Assembly (NCBI GenBank): GCA_031256905.1
Contig: JAIRPY010000038.1
Coordinates: 1 to 40,976, forward strand
Direction: 5' to 3'
DNA length: 40,976 nucleotides
Source: Spirochaetaceae bacterium
GTDB lineage: Bacteria; Spirochaetota; Spirochaetia; Treponematales; Breznakiellaceae
Shown: one piece after another, positions 34,926 through 40,976 of the stretch
Layout of the letters: every line of letters starts with the position of its first letter
Numbering within the stretch: the stretch's first letter is position 1
Made by a program: the position numbers and the translations under genes
The notes under the pieces: generated by a model
Database searches by the model: none
Told to the model about the DNA's origin: nothing
What the model saw: only the letters and a program-made list of their open reading frames with translations

Positions 34926-35923
34926 ATTTCCCTCCGTTCGGCCCGGCGTAAAATAAGCTCTCCGGCGATGCTGATGGCGATCTCCGCCGGGGTTTCCGAG
35001 CGGATTTTTATACCGATAGGAGCGTTCATTTTGTTAAGGACTGCTTCCTTTGCCCCTTCCTGCAAAAGCCGTTCTTTTATAGTAGCGATTTTTGTTTTAC
35101 TGCCGATGCATCCAAGGTACGCCCAATCCCGGGCGATAAGGCGCCGCAATACCTGAAAATCCGAGTTGTGAGTCATCACAATGACATAATCCTCCGGAGA
35201 AACCGGAACGTCAATATGATCGTAATCGATCAACTCCAACTTGGCGGACCTCGAAAACTTCTGGGGATTCAAAAATTCCGGCCGGTTATCGAATACCGCG
35301 CATCGGAATCCCAGGCCGCTTAACACCGGTTCCAGGGCCTGGGCGACGTGTCCCGCGCCGAAAATTAAAACCCTTCCGGGGGTGTTTATAGGTTCGCTGT
35401 AGATGCATCGGTTTGGGCCCTGGAGGAGCGCGGTTTTGGGCTTCGCTAGGGAGGCCGCTTCTTCGGGGGTCACCGGGCCGGGGGTGAGGGGGAAACCGGG
35501 TCCGTAAAGCTGAATCTCCCATCGGCGGGGATTCGTAAGGTCGATGAACAGCCATAGGGATTGGTTGGTGCTTTCGATGTAATCCAAGCCTTTCCGGAGC
35601 AAGTCCCGGACCGGACTTTCCCGGGGGATATATTGAAAGAGAAGATCCACATCTCCGCCGCAGATCATGCCGAGGTCTTCTTCGTCGTTGCGCCGGAGCC
35701 GATAGGACTTCCGTAAGGAACGCCCTTCCCGGAGCAAGGTTAGGCCCTGGCGAATCGCCGCGTATTCGACAGGCCCCCCGCCGATGCTTCCGCAGACCCG
35801 GCCGGCTTGGGTTATCAGCATATTTGCGCCGGCTCCTCGGGGGCTGGACCCCCTTTGGGATACGATAGTCGCCACGAGGGCATCTTCATCCCGGCGGCCT
35901 AGGATTTTGCATATTTCTTTCAT
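34919..35923 (-). CDS. xdhC: XdhC/CoxI-family molybdenum hydroxylase maturation protein
   Basis: Binds molybdenum cofactor and aids its sulphuration and insertion into xanthine-dehydrogenase-type enzymes. The 334-aa product has the N-terminal XdhC/CoxI domain (VSQRGSSPRGAGANMLIT, CGSIGGGPVE, GMICGGDVDLLFQYIP) and a C-terminal Rossmann domain (VLIFGAGHVAQALEPVL; YVIVMTHNSDFQVLRR; YLGCIGSKTK). It overlaps the next gene, yqeB. The start lacks a Shine-Dalgarno sequence and a promoter sits 8 nt before it. The cognate hydroxylase is not in this window. Confidence 0.93.
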   Translation of the reverse strand: MKEICKILGRRDEDALVATIVSQRGSSPRGAGANMLITQAGRVCGSIGGGPVEYAAIRQGLTLLREGRSLRKSYRLRRNDEEDLGMICGGDVDLLFQYIPRESPVRDLLRKGLDYIESTNQSLWLFIDLTNPRRWEIQLYGPGFPLTPGPVTPEEAASLAKPKTALLQGPNRCIYSEPINTPGRVLIFGAGHVAQALEPVLSGLGFRCAVFDNRPEFLNPQKFSRSAKLELIDYDHIDVPVSPEDYVIVMTHNSDFQVLRRLIARDWAYLGCIGSKTKIATIKERLLQEGAKEAVLNKMNAPIGIKIRSETPAEIAISIAGELILRRAERREIL

Positions 35924-35931
35924 ACTTTAAT

Positions 35932-35960
35932 ATTTTACAGCAGGCAATAAAGAAAAACAA
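35932..35960 (-). promoter_or_regulatory. Promoter of xdhC-yqeB, positioned for a leaderless mRNA
   Basis: TTGTTT (35960-35955), a 17-bp spacer and TAAAAT (35937-35932) lie on the minus strand, with 8 nt from the -10 box to the ATG at 35923. No ribosome site could fit in the leader. Confidence 0.55.
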
Positions 35961-35980
35961 ATTTTTTATCCTGAAAAGGG

Positions 35981-37108
35981 TTACTTGCCCAGGGTATCCT
36001 GAAGGACGGCTAAGGTTCGTTTTGCGCATTCGTCCCAAGAGAATAGGGCCGCCCGTTCAAGTCCTAATCGGCGGCATTCCCGGTAGACTTCTCGGTTGGT
36101 GCTGAGGGTTATCATTCGGGTGGCCATATCTTCGGGGCTGTAGGGGTCGAAGTAGAGCGCGCTGGCATCGGCGGTTTCCGGGAGACTTGAGGTTCGGGCG
36201 CAGGCCACCGGCGCGCCTGAAGCCATGGCCTCCAGGGCCCCGGTGCCGAAGCCTTCGTATAAAGAAGGAATGACCACAAAATCCGCGCCGGCGTACAATT
36301 CCGGGAGGTTTTTGACGGGGAAATGGCCCGTAAAGAAAATATCGTTTTTGTAGGCCGAGGCGGCCGCGGCTTCCTTTACTTTTTCCGCCTGATAATCATC
36401 CGAACCGGCCAGCACCAGCCGATGCGGGTAATTCGTTTGATCCTTAAAAATCCCGAAGGCCTCGATTAACCTTACATGGTTTTTTACCGGATGCTCAATT
36501 CGGGAGATGTAAAGGATATAGGGTCTTCGGAAACTGAAAGGCTGAATGAGAACCACCCGTTCCTCGTTTCGGGGCCGAGGATAAAAGGCCGAATGATCCA
36601 GGCCGTTCAGGACCACCTCAATGAGGGATTCCTTTACTCCGGCCAGTTCCACCAGTTCCTGTTTGATCCAATTACTCACGGCGATGATTCTATCGAGGCG
36701 CCCCAGGGCCTTGATGAGCAGGGGCCGCCCCAGGATATCCCCTAAATCTCCCTTCTTTTTATTTATCCAAGCCATATCATGGACTACCCCGATCGTAGGA
36801 CAGGGCGATTTATAGGGCAAACCCTTATGGGCCGCCGGAAAAAAGCAGGCCTCGTAGGAGCGTTCCCGGGCAAACCGAGGATACGCGGCCAGCCGCCAGA
36901 GCATATTCGCGGTCCGGCCGGGAAACCGGCATCGGGAAACAAATTCTAAATCCAGCTCGGCTTCGCTATAGGCAAAGCGGTCGAAATCCCACCCAAATAA
37001 TTCAAACAAAGCCCCGGACGGCGGAGCCCGTTTTAATATCTGAGTCATATAAACGCCAATCGCTGTTTTGCCGCCTTCGCACCCGAAGGTATCAACCCCT
37101 ATCTTCAT
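35981..37108 (-). CDS. Glycosyltransferase family 4 protein
   Basis: GT-B fold glycosyltransferase, 375 aa. Typical GT4 segments are the N-terminal KIGVDTFGCEGGKTAIG, the middle LYISRIEHPVKNHVRLIEAF and the donor-binding E-x7-E motif in YEGFGTGALEAMASGAPVA. It probably transfers a sugar from a nucleotide donor to a glycolipid or polysaccharide on the cytoplasmic face; donor and acceptor are unknown. It stands alone, 57 bp upstream of xdhC, with its own promoter candidate and no clear Shine-Dalgarno sequence. Confidence 0.88.
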   Translation of the reverse strand: MKIGVDTFGCEGGKTAIGVYMTQILKRAPPSGALFELFGWDFDRFAYSEAELDLEFVSRCRFPGRTANMLWRLAAYPRFARERSYEACFFPAAHKGLPYKSPCPTIGVVHDMAWINKKKGDLGDILGRPLLIKALGRLDRIIAVSNWIKQELVELAGVKESLIEVVLNGLDHSAFYPRPRNEERVVLIQPFSFRRPYILYISRIEHPVKNHVRLIEAFGIFKDQTNYPHRLVLAGSDDYQAEKVKEAAAASAYKNDIFFTGHFPVKNLPELYAGADFVVIPSLYEGFGTGALEAMASGAPVACARTSSLPETADASALYFDPYSPEDMATRMITLSTNREVYRECRRLGLERAALFSWDECAKRTLAVLQDTLGK

Positions 37109-37122
37109 ACAAAACCAAAATA

Positions 37123-37151
37123 AGCATATCAGCAGAAGCCGGCTATAACAA
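37123..37151 (-). promoter_or_regulatory. Promoter candidate of the glycosyltransferase gene
   Basis: TTGTTA (37151-37146), 17 bp and TATGCT (37128-37123) lie on the minus strand, 14 nt before the ATG at 37108. The implied leader is about 7 nt. Confidence 0.5.
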
Positions 37152-37242
37152 GTATACCCAAAAATGAAACCCCGCCCCGCCCCGGGCTTCTGCGCCGAGG
37201 GGGCTCATAGTCCGGCGGGACTTTTCCCGATCCGGCTCTGAG

Positions 37243-37473
37243 AGCCTCGTAGCCTGGGGGGAAAGCCTCATCCCATGGGGGGAGAGCCTCGTAGCCTGGG
37301 GGGAAAGCCTCATCCCATGGGGGGAGAGCCTCGTAGCATGGGGGGAAAGCCTCATCCCATGGGGGGAGAGCCTCGTAGCATGGGGGGAGAGCCTCGTAGC
37401 ATGGGGGGAGAGCCTCGTAGCATGGGGGGAAAGGCTCGTAGCATGGGGGGAGAGCCTCGCAACATGGGGAGAG
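37243..37473. repeat. Eleven tandem copies of a 21-bp repeat (minisatellite)
   Basis: Exactly 11 units of 21 bp fill most of the 477-bp gap between the divergent glycosyltransferase and cobM genes. Two main unit types are seen: A, AGCCTCGTAGCATGGGGGGA(A/G), and B, AGCCTCATCCCATGGGGGGA(G). Units 1-6 alternate A-B-A-B-A-B, a 42-bp higher-order repeat; units 7-11 are all A-like, and the last is the most diverged. Each unit has a run of 4-6 G on the plus strand. Because 21 is divisible by 3, five of six frames stay open (for example heptads LSPHATR on the minus strand), so open frames here are not evidence of a gene. I see no riboswitch or tRNA in the flanks. Confidence 0.95.
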
Positions 37474-37507
37474 AACTTCCCGGCAAGAACGGGCCGGCGC
37501 AAGAGAC

Positions 37508-37536
37508 TTGAAGGAACTGCCTCAGAAGGCTAATGT
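37508..37536 (+). promoter_or_regulatory. Promoter candidate for cobM-cbiG
   Basis: TTGAAG (37508-37513), 17 bp and TAATGT (37531-37536) lie downstream of the minisatellite and about 50 bp before the cobM ATG. The -10 is a weak match. Confidence 0.35.
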
Positions 37537-37585
37537 AAAGGGACGCAAAAGGGTAATTGCAAAATATCAGACGGGAGGAAAAAGG

Positions 37586-38341
37586 ATGATATACTTTATC
37601 GGCGCGGGCCCGGGCGCGCCGGATTTGATAACCCTCCGGGGACGGGAGCTTTTAGGCCGAGCCGACCGGATTATTTACGCCGGCTCTTTGGTCAACCCGG
37701 AACTGCTGGGTTTTGCCAGGGCCTCCTGCAAGGTCTTAAACAGCGCGGCCCTGACTTTGGAGGAAGTGATTGCCGAATTCGCGGCCGGGGAAAGGCAAAA
37801 GGAAATGACCGTCCGGCTCCATACCGGAGACCCCAGTCTCTACGGAGCGGTTCGGGAACAGATGGAGGCCCTGGATCTTTTGGGGCTGGCCTACGAGGTC
37901 GTCCCCGGGGTGAGTTCTTTTTGCGCGGCCGCCGGGACCCTGGGGGCGGAGTATACTCTGCCCGGGGTTTCCCAAAGTCTTATTATCACCCGGGCTGAGG
38001 GCCGAACCTCGGTTCCCCGCCGGGAAGGAATAGCCGAGCTGGCCTCCCATGGGGCGTCCATGGCGATATTTCTCAGCGCGGGCCTGCTGGCGGAAGTCCA
38101 GAAGGACCTCCTCGCCGGGGGCTACTCCGAAGACACTCCGGCGGCTCTGGTGTACCGGGTCTCCTGGCCTGACGAAAAGGTTCTCCGGGGAACCGTAGGG
38201 ACCTTGCTCGCCTTGGGGGAAGAAAACCGCATCAGCAAAACCGCGCTTATTCTCGTGGGAGATTTCCTCCGGGGCCGGAAAGAACGGAGCCGCCTCTATG
38301 ATCCGGCCTTTTCCCATGGGTTCCGTCCGGGGCCGGCATGA
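37586..38341 (+). CDS. cobM: Precorrin-4/cobalt-precorrin-4 C11-methyltransferase (CobM/CbiF)
   Basis: SAM-dependent methyltransferase of corrin-ring synthesis. The 251-aa product begins MIYFIGAGPGAPDLITLRG, preceded by GGGAGGA at good spacing, and contains GDPSLYGAVREQM, VPGVSSFCAAAGTLG and the ISKTALILVGDFL end motif of the family. An in-frame upstream ATG-like start at 37508 would add 26 residues with no family match. It overlaps cbiG by 4 bp (ATGA). Together with CbiG it suggests the anaerobic (CbiF) route; the other corrin genes are not in this window. Confidence 0.93.
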   Translation: MIYFIGAGPGAPDLITLRGRELLGRADRIIYAGSLVNPELLGFARASCKVLNSAALTLEEVIAEFAAGERQKEMTVRLHTGDPSLYGAVREQMEALDLLGLAYEVVPGVSSFCAAAGTLGAEYTLPGVSQSLIITRAEGRTSVPRREGIAELASHGASMAIFLSAGLLAEVQKDLLAGGYSEDTPAALVYRVSWPDEKVLRGTVGTLLALGEENRISKTALILVGDFLRGRKERSRLYDPAFSHGFRPGPA

Positions 38342-39399
38342 CTATCGCTCTTTTCGCCTTTTCCGGGGCCGGCCAAGCCCTCAAAGCCAAACTGGCCGGC
38401 CTGCTCGAACAGGAGGGCCACCGCATCTTCCCGGAACCCCCGGAATCTTCCTGGTCCGAAAGAGTCGGCCGGGCCTTTCATGCCGCGGAAGCTCTTATTT
38501 TCATCGGGGCCTGCGGAATTGCAGTTCGGGGGATCGCGCCCTTCGTAGCGTCAAAAACCACGGACCCGGCAGTACTAGCCATGGACGAAAAAGCTACCTG
38601 GGTCATTGCCCTGCTTTCCGGCCATATCGGCGGGGCCAATGCCTTAGCCCGGTCCGTAGGAGCCCTGCTGAAAGCTCAGCCCGTGATTACCACCGCCACG
38701 GATTTGCATCAGGTCTTCGCGGTGGATCTTTGGGCTAAGAAACAGGGCTTGACCCTCAGCTCCCTGGAAAAAGCAAAAGTTTTTTCGTCCCGGCTTTTGG
38801 CGGGCCAGGAAATTCCGGTAAAAAGCGATTATCCTCTGCCGGCCCTTTTGCCAAAGGGATTAAAACCAACCTCCCAGGGCACCGAATCCTTCGGCCTAGC
38901 CCTAACAATCTTTTCCGAGCCCCAAAAGGATTGGCTTCGGGGTATTCCCCGAAGGGTGTATTTGGGAATTGGATGCCGAAAGGGAATCCGCCGGAATACC
39001 TTGGATCGGGTTGTCGCCGAAATTCTTGCGGAACAGCACATTGACATCCGAAGCATCGCCGGCGTAGGAACGATCGACCTGAAAAAAAAGGAACCCGGGC
39101 TCCTGGAACTATGCCAAACCCGAGGCTGGACCTTGACTTGGTATTCCCTGGAAGAACTCAAGGCTCTGCCGGGAAATTTTACAGCTTCGGCTTTTGTAGA
39201 AAAAATTACCGGCCTAGATAACGTCTGCGAACGATCCGCGGTTAGGGCCTCCGAGGGCGGGAAACTGCTTTTCGGTAAACGCTCCGGCGAAGGAATTACC
39301 GTCGCCGGAGCGGAAAAATTCTTCCCCCTCAGCTTCGAGGAAGATTCCCCCGGTTTCCCAGGAAACGAAAACCGGCTAATCTCGAATTCCTCTTGCTGA
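38338..39399 (+). CDS. cbiG: Cobalt-precorrin-5A hydrolase CbiG
   Basis: Opens the delta-lactone of cobalt-precorrin-5A, releasing acetaldehyde, in anaerobic cobalamin synthesis. The 353-aa product has an N-terminal domain with FIGACGIAVRGIAPFVASK and LLSGHIGGANALARSVGALL, a middle linker and the C-terminal CbiG domain VYLGIGCRKG with IAGVGTIDLKKKEPGL. It starts within the cobM stop and is translationally coupled. It is the last gene of this short operon, and converges on the amidohydrolase gene. Confidence 0.93.
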   Translation: MTIALFAFSGAGQALKAKLAGLLEQEGHRIFPEPPESSWSERVGRAFHAAEALIFIGACGIAVRGIAPFVASKTTDPAVLAMDEKATWVIALLSGHIGGANALARSVGALLKAQPVITTATDLHQVFAVDLWAKKQGLTLSSLEKAKVFSSRLLAGQEIPVKSDYPLPALLPKGLKPTSQGTESFGLALTIFSEPQKDWLRGIPRRVYLGIGCRKGIRRNTLDRVVAEILAEQHIDIRSIAGVGTIDLKKKEPGLLELCQTRGWTLTWYSLEELKALPGNFTASAFVEKITGLDNVCERSAVRASEGGKLLFGKRSGEGITVAGAEKFFPLSFEEDSPGFPGNENRLISNSSC

Positions 39400-39442
39400 A
39401 ATTCCGCCTCAAACCGCTGGAAATAAAATAAATATATTCAGG

Positions 39443-39465
39443 TTTTTGCTTTGAGCTTGCAAAAA
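39443..39465. terminator. Symmetric hairpin between cbiG and the amidohydrolase gene
   Basis: TTTTTGC (39443-39449), a 9-nt loop and GCAAAAA (39459-39465) form a perfect 7-bp stem in the 72-bp convergent gap. The stem is A/T-rich with no extra T-run, so termination activity is uncertain. Confidence 0.3.
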
Positions 39466-39471
39466 TCGCAG

Positions 39472-40323
39472 TCAACGGTTATACGATAAAGGCAGTAAAA
39501 GGGTGTTACCGTTTCCGCCGAGGATTCGCGTTTTGGCTTCTTCGGAAACGCCGCTGGCGTCTAGGTCTTTGAGATACCGGGAAATCGGTATCAGCGGAAA
39601 ATCACTGCCAAAGAGTATTTTTTCCCCCAAACCAAGGGCGCAAAGGGTTCTATAGATTTTCGCATCGTACAGAAAAACTGAAGCCGCAGTATCGTAATAA
39701 ACCTTCCGGCACTTTTCCCGCATTTCCGGCATCAGCTCGTAAAAGAGAAGCCCTCCGCCCCAATGAGCTAGGATAACCGTCAGATCAGGATACTGCTCAA
39801 TAAACCGTTCCAAGGAATGCAGAGGAGTATCAGTTTTTCCGGGATAGTAATGCCCAACCGGTTCATTGGCGTGAATCAGCACAGGAAGGTTTCGTTCAAT
39901 GCAGGCTTCCGCGAAGACCCGGGTATCTTCAGCCTCGTCGATGCGGAAATCCTGCCCGGCGGGAAAAATCTCGCCGGCTCCCCGAAGCCCGGCGCGATAA
40001 CAGCGGTCTATTTCTCGTTCCGCTTCTGGATGCTTCGGCGGAATCGCCATATACCCGATAAGCCTTTTCGGAAATTCCCGAACTTTAGCAATTACATAAT
40101 CATTGACCAGCCGGCAAAGCCCCAAATCCCGAAAGCCGAATCCGAAAACTACGGCCTGATCAAATCCGGCGGCATCCAATTCCCGAATTACCTCTTCCGC
40201 AGAAGCGAATCTGTTTTTGGGATTTTCCGCCAGCCGAGCGAAATACGGCTCATTTCCGGCGTATCGGGAAACGTTCCCGCTAATCTCCGGCGGCGTAATA
40301 TGCACATGAAAATCTATTTTCAT
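39472..40323 (-). CDS. Amidohydrolase-2 family metal-dependent hydrolase
   Basis: The 283-aa TIM-barrel protein of the amidohydrolase-related (PF04909-type) family shows metal-binding HxH in DFHVHITP, further ligands in VLIHANEPVGHYY, VILAHWGGGLLFYE and GSDFPLIPISRYL. Members are decarboxylases, lactonases or hydrolases; the substrate is unknown. It lies 11 nt after the cyclohydrolase stop on the same strand and probably shares its transcript. Only a weak ribosome site (AAAAG) is seen. Confidence 0.85.
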   Translation of the reverse strand: MKIDFHVHITPPEISGNVSRYAGNEPYFARLAENPKNRFASAEEVIRELDAAGFDQAVVFGFGFRDLGLCRLVNDYVIAKVREFPKRLIGYMAIPPKHPEAEREIDRCYRAGLRGAGEIFPAGQDFRIDEAEDTRVFAEACIERNLPVLIHANEPVGHYYPGKTDTPLHSLERFIEQYPDLTVILAHWGGGLLFYELMPEMREKCRKVYYDTAASVFLYDAKIYRTLCALGLGEKILFGSDFPLIPISRYLKDLDASGVSEEAKTRILGGNGNTLLLPLSYNR

Positions 40324-40334
40324 CTTTTCAAAAT

Positions 40335-40949
40335 TTAAAAACGTTCCTGAAGATACATTCTTACTTCGCCGTAAATTTCGTCCGCAAGGGAAAGGGATTC
40401 TTCCAGCAAAGCCCGGCTTTCATAGAGATACTGTTTCCCGAAAGCGGCATCCGAAATGGACGCAAGATTGATAAGAATAGTAAGCTCCGCGCCCTGGGCC
40501 GCGGTTTTCAGGCTTTGAGCGGCTAAACCTAAATCGCTGGCGGTAACAAGGTAATAGGACGACGAAACCTGCTTCGCCAAACGCAAACCCTCCAGCGATG
40601 CGCTCAGAATGGCGTAGGGAACAAGAGCCGCGTTCTTCAGGGCGGTCTGCACTTCCTCGGAATCCTTCGGCATTGCCTGTACCGCCCGGTAAGCCTCGTA
40701 AGCAGAGGAATCTTCGTCTATCAACGACAAGAGCCTTTTCTGCAAGGTTTCGGCGGATTCGGTTATGCGCTGAAACTCTTCCGCCTGGTCAGCGAAAGCG
40801 CGCCGCCCCGCGGTTATGACTGATACCTTCGCGATAAGGCTCGCCCCCAAGGCGCCGGACAGCGCGGCTGTCGAACCGCCTCCCGGGGTCGGACTCTTAG
40901 AACCGAGAGCCCGGGTAAAATCTTCTATGCTTTTCTCCGCTAATTTCAT
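40335..40949 (-). CDS. fchA: Methenyl-THF cyclohydrolase / formimino-THF cyclodeaminase (FchA/FTCD_C)
   Basis: The 204-aa all-helical protein of the cyclodeaminase/cyclohydrolase family has the N-terminal signature SPTPGGGSTAALSGALGASL and conserved DEDSSAYEAY. Stand-alone forms interconvert methenyl- and formyl-THF (one-carbon metabolism, important in acetogens) or deaminate formimino-THF; no histidine-utilisation genes are present, which slightly favours the cyclohydrolase role. A TATACT hexamer (40961-40956) lies 6 nt before the ATG; its -35 would be beyond the right edge. Confidence 0.88.
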   Translation of the reverse strand: MKLAEKSIEDFTRALGSKSPTPGGGSTAALSGALGASLIAKVSVITAGRRAFADQAEEFQRITESAETLQKRLLSLIDEDSSAYEAYRAVQAMPKDSEEVQTALKNAALVPYAILSASLEGLRLAKQVSSSYYLVTASDLGLAAQSLKTAAQGAELTILINLASISDAAFGKQYLYESRALLEESLSLADEIYGEVRMYLQERF

Positions 40950-40976
40950 ACTTTCAGTATACGGCGTTTTTCCAGG

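Noticed and set aside
37243-37473. Possible CRISPR array
   Set aside because: Units are directly adjacent 21-mers with no unique spacers and no cas genes nearby.
37143-37502. Minus-strand 119-aa frame with LSPHATR heptads, and a plus-strand frame with GGEPRSM heptads, across the minisatellite
   Set aside because: A 21-bp repeat keeps five of six frames open automatically. There is no ribosome site or family match, and the frames mirror each other.
37474-37585. Cobalamin riboswitch before cobM
   Set aside because: I looked for a B12-box-like segment and paired core and saw neither; the leader is too short.

Overview
The window reads as a spirochaete chromosome of the Treponema type. The strongest evidence is the block TPR protein-mreB-mreC-mreD-PBP2-rodA lying next to mltG-dnaG-rpoD-zinc-ribbon protein-rnpB, an order I recall from Treponema pallidum (TP0492-TP0501 region; from memory, not searched). 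Supporting signs are a hairpin-less RND adaptor like Borrelia BesA, a BspA-type leucine-rich-repeat surface protein, a YjfB-family protein and tRNA genes without encoded CCA. Base composition is moderate. The selenium-type molybdenum hydroxylase accessory genes, corrin-ring genes and an FchA-like cyclohydrolase would suit a free-living or gut-symbiotic treponeme (for example of the termite-gut group) better than a reduced pathogen. That last step is inference.

Layout. 1-4081 (+): efflux adaptor and RND pump. 4142-11061 (-): HrpA-like helicase, BspA-like surface protein, Wzi-like outer-membrane barrel. 11196-17196 (-): a carbohydrate module with an AraC regulator, lipoprotein binding protein, two permeases, two VOC proteins and a TIM-barrel isomerase, but no transporter ATPase. 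17218-24002 (-): the cell-shape operon (TPR, mreB, mreC, mreD, mrdA, rodA), with a good promoter just before the TPR gene. 24174-31446 (-): rnpB, zinc-ribbon coiled-coil protein, rpoD, dnaG, mltG, metallo-hydrolase, YkgJ-like protein. 31497-31663 (-): tRNA-Tyr and tRNA-Thr with promoter and terminator. 31816-32734 (+): MOSC protein and MogA. 32768-37108 (-): epsC, yjfB-like, yqeB, xdhC, glycosyltransferase. 37243-37473: eleven tandem 21-bp repeats. 37586-39399 (+): cobM/cbiF and cbiG. 39472-40949 (-): amidohydrolase and FchA-like cyclohydrolase.

How the parts work together. The shape operon supplies the elongasome (MreBCD, PBP2, RodA), while MltG nearby acts on nascent glycan. DnaG, RpoD and RNase P RNA form a macromolecular-synthesis block. 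MOSC, MogA, YqeB and XdhC point to maturation of a molybdenum hydroxylase encoded elsewhere. The carbohydrate module probably imports and isomerises an unidentified sugar or polyol.

Most notable observations: (i) several genes carry a sigma-70-like promoter whose -10 box lies only 6-14 nt before the start codon, with no Shine-Dalgarno sequence, suggesting recurrent leaderless transcription; (ii) yqeB has no ATG/GTG/TTG start and appears to start at ATT or ATA overlapping the xdhC stop; (iii) a 21-bp minisatellite with a 42-bp higher-order pattern; (iv) single stem mismatches in both tRNA genes; (v) a perfect 18-bp palindrome upstream of the BspA-like gene. I saw no phage, insertion sequence, CRISPR array or clearly new defence system.
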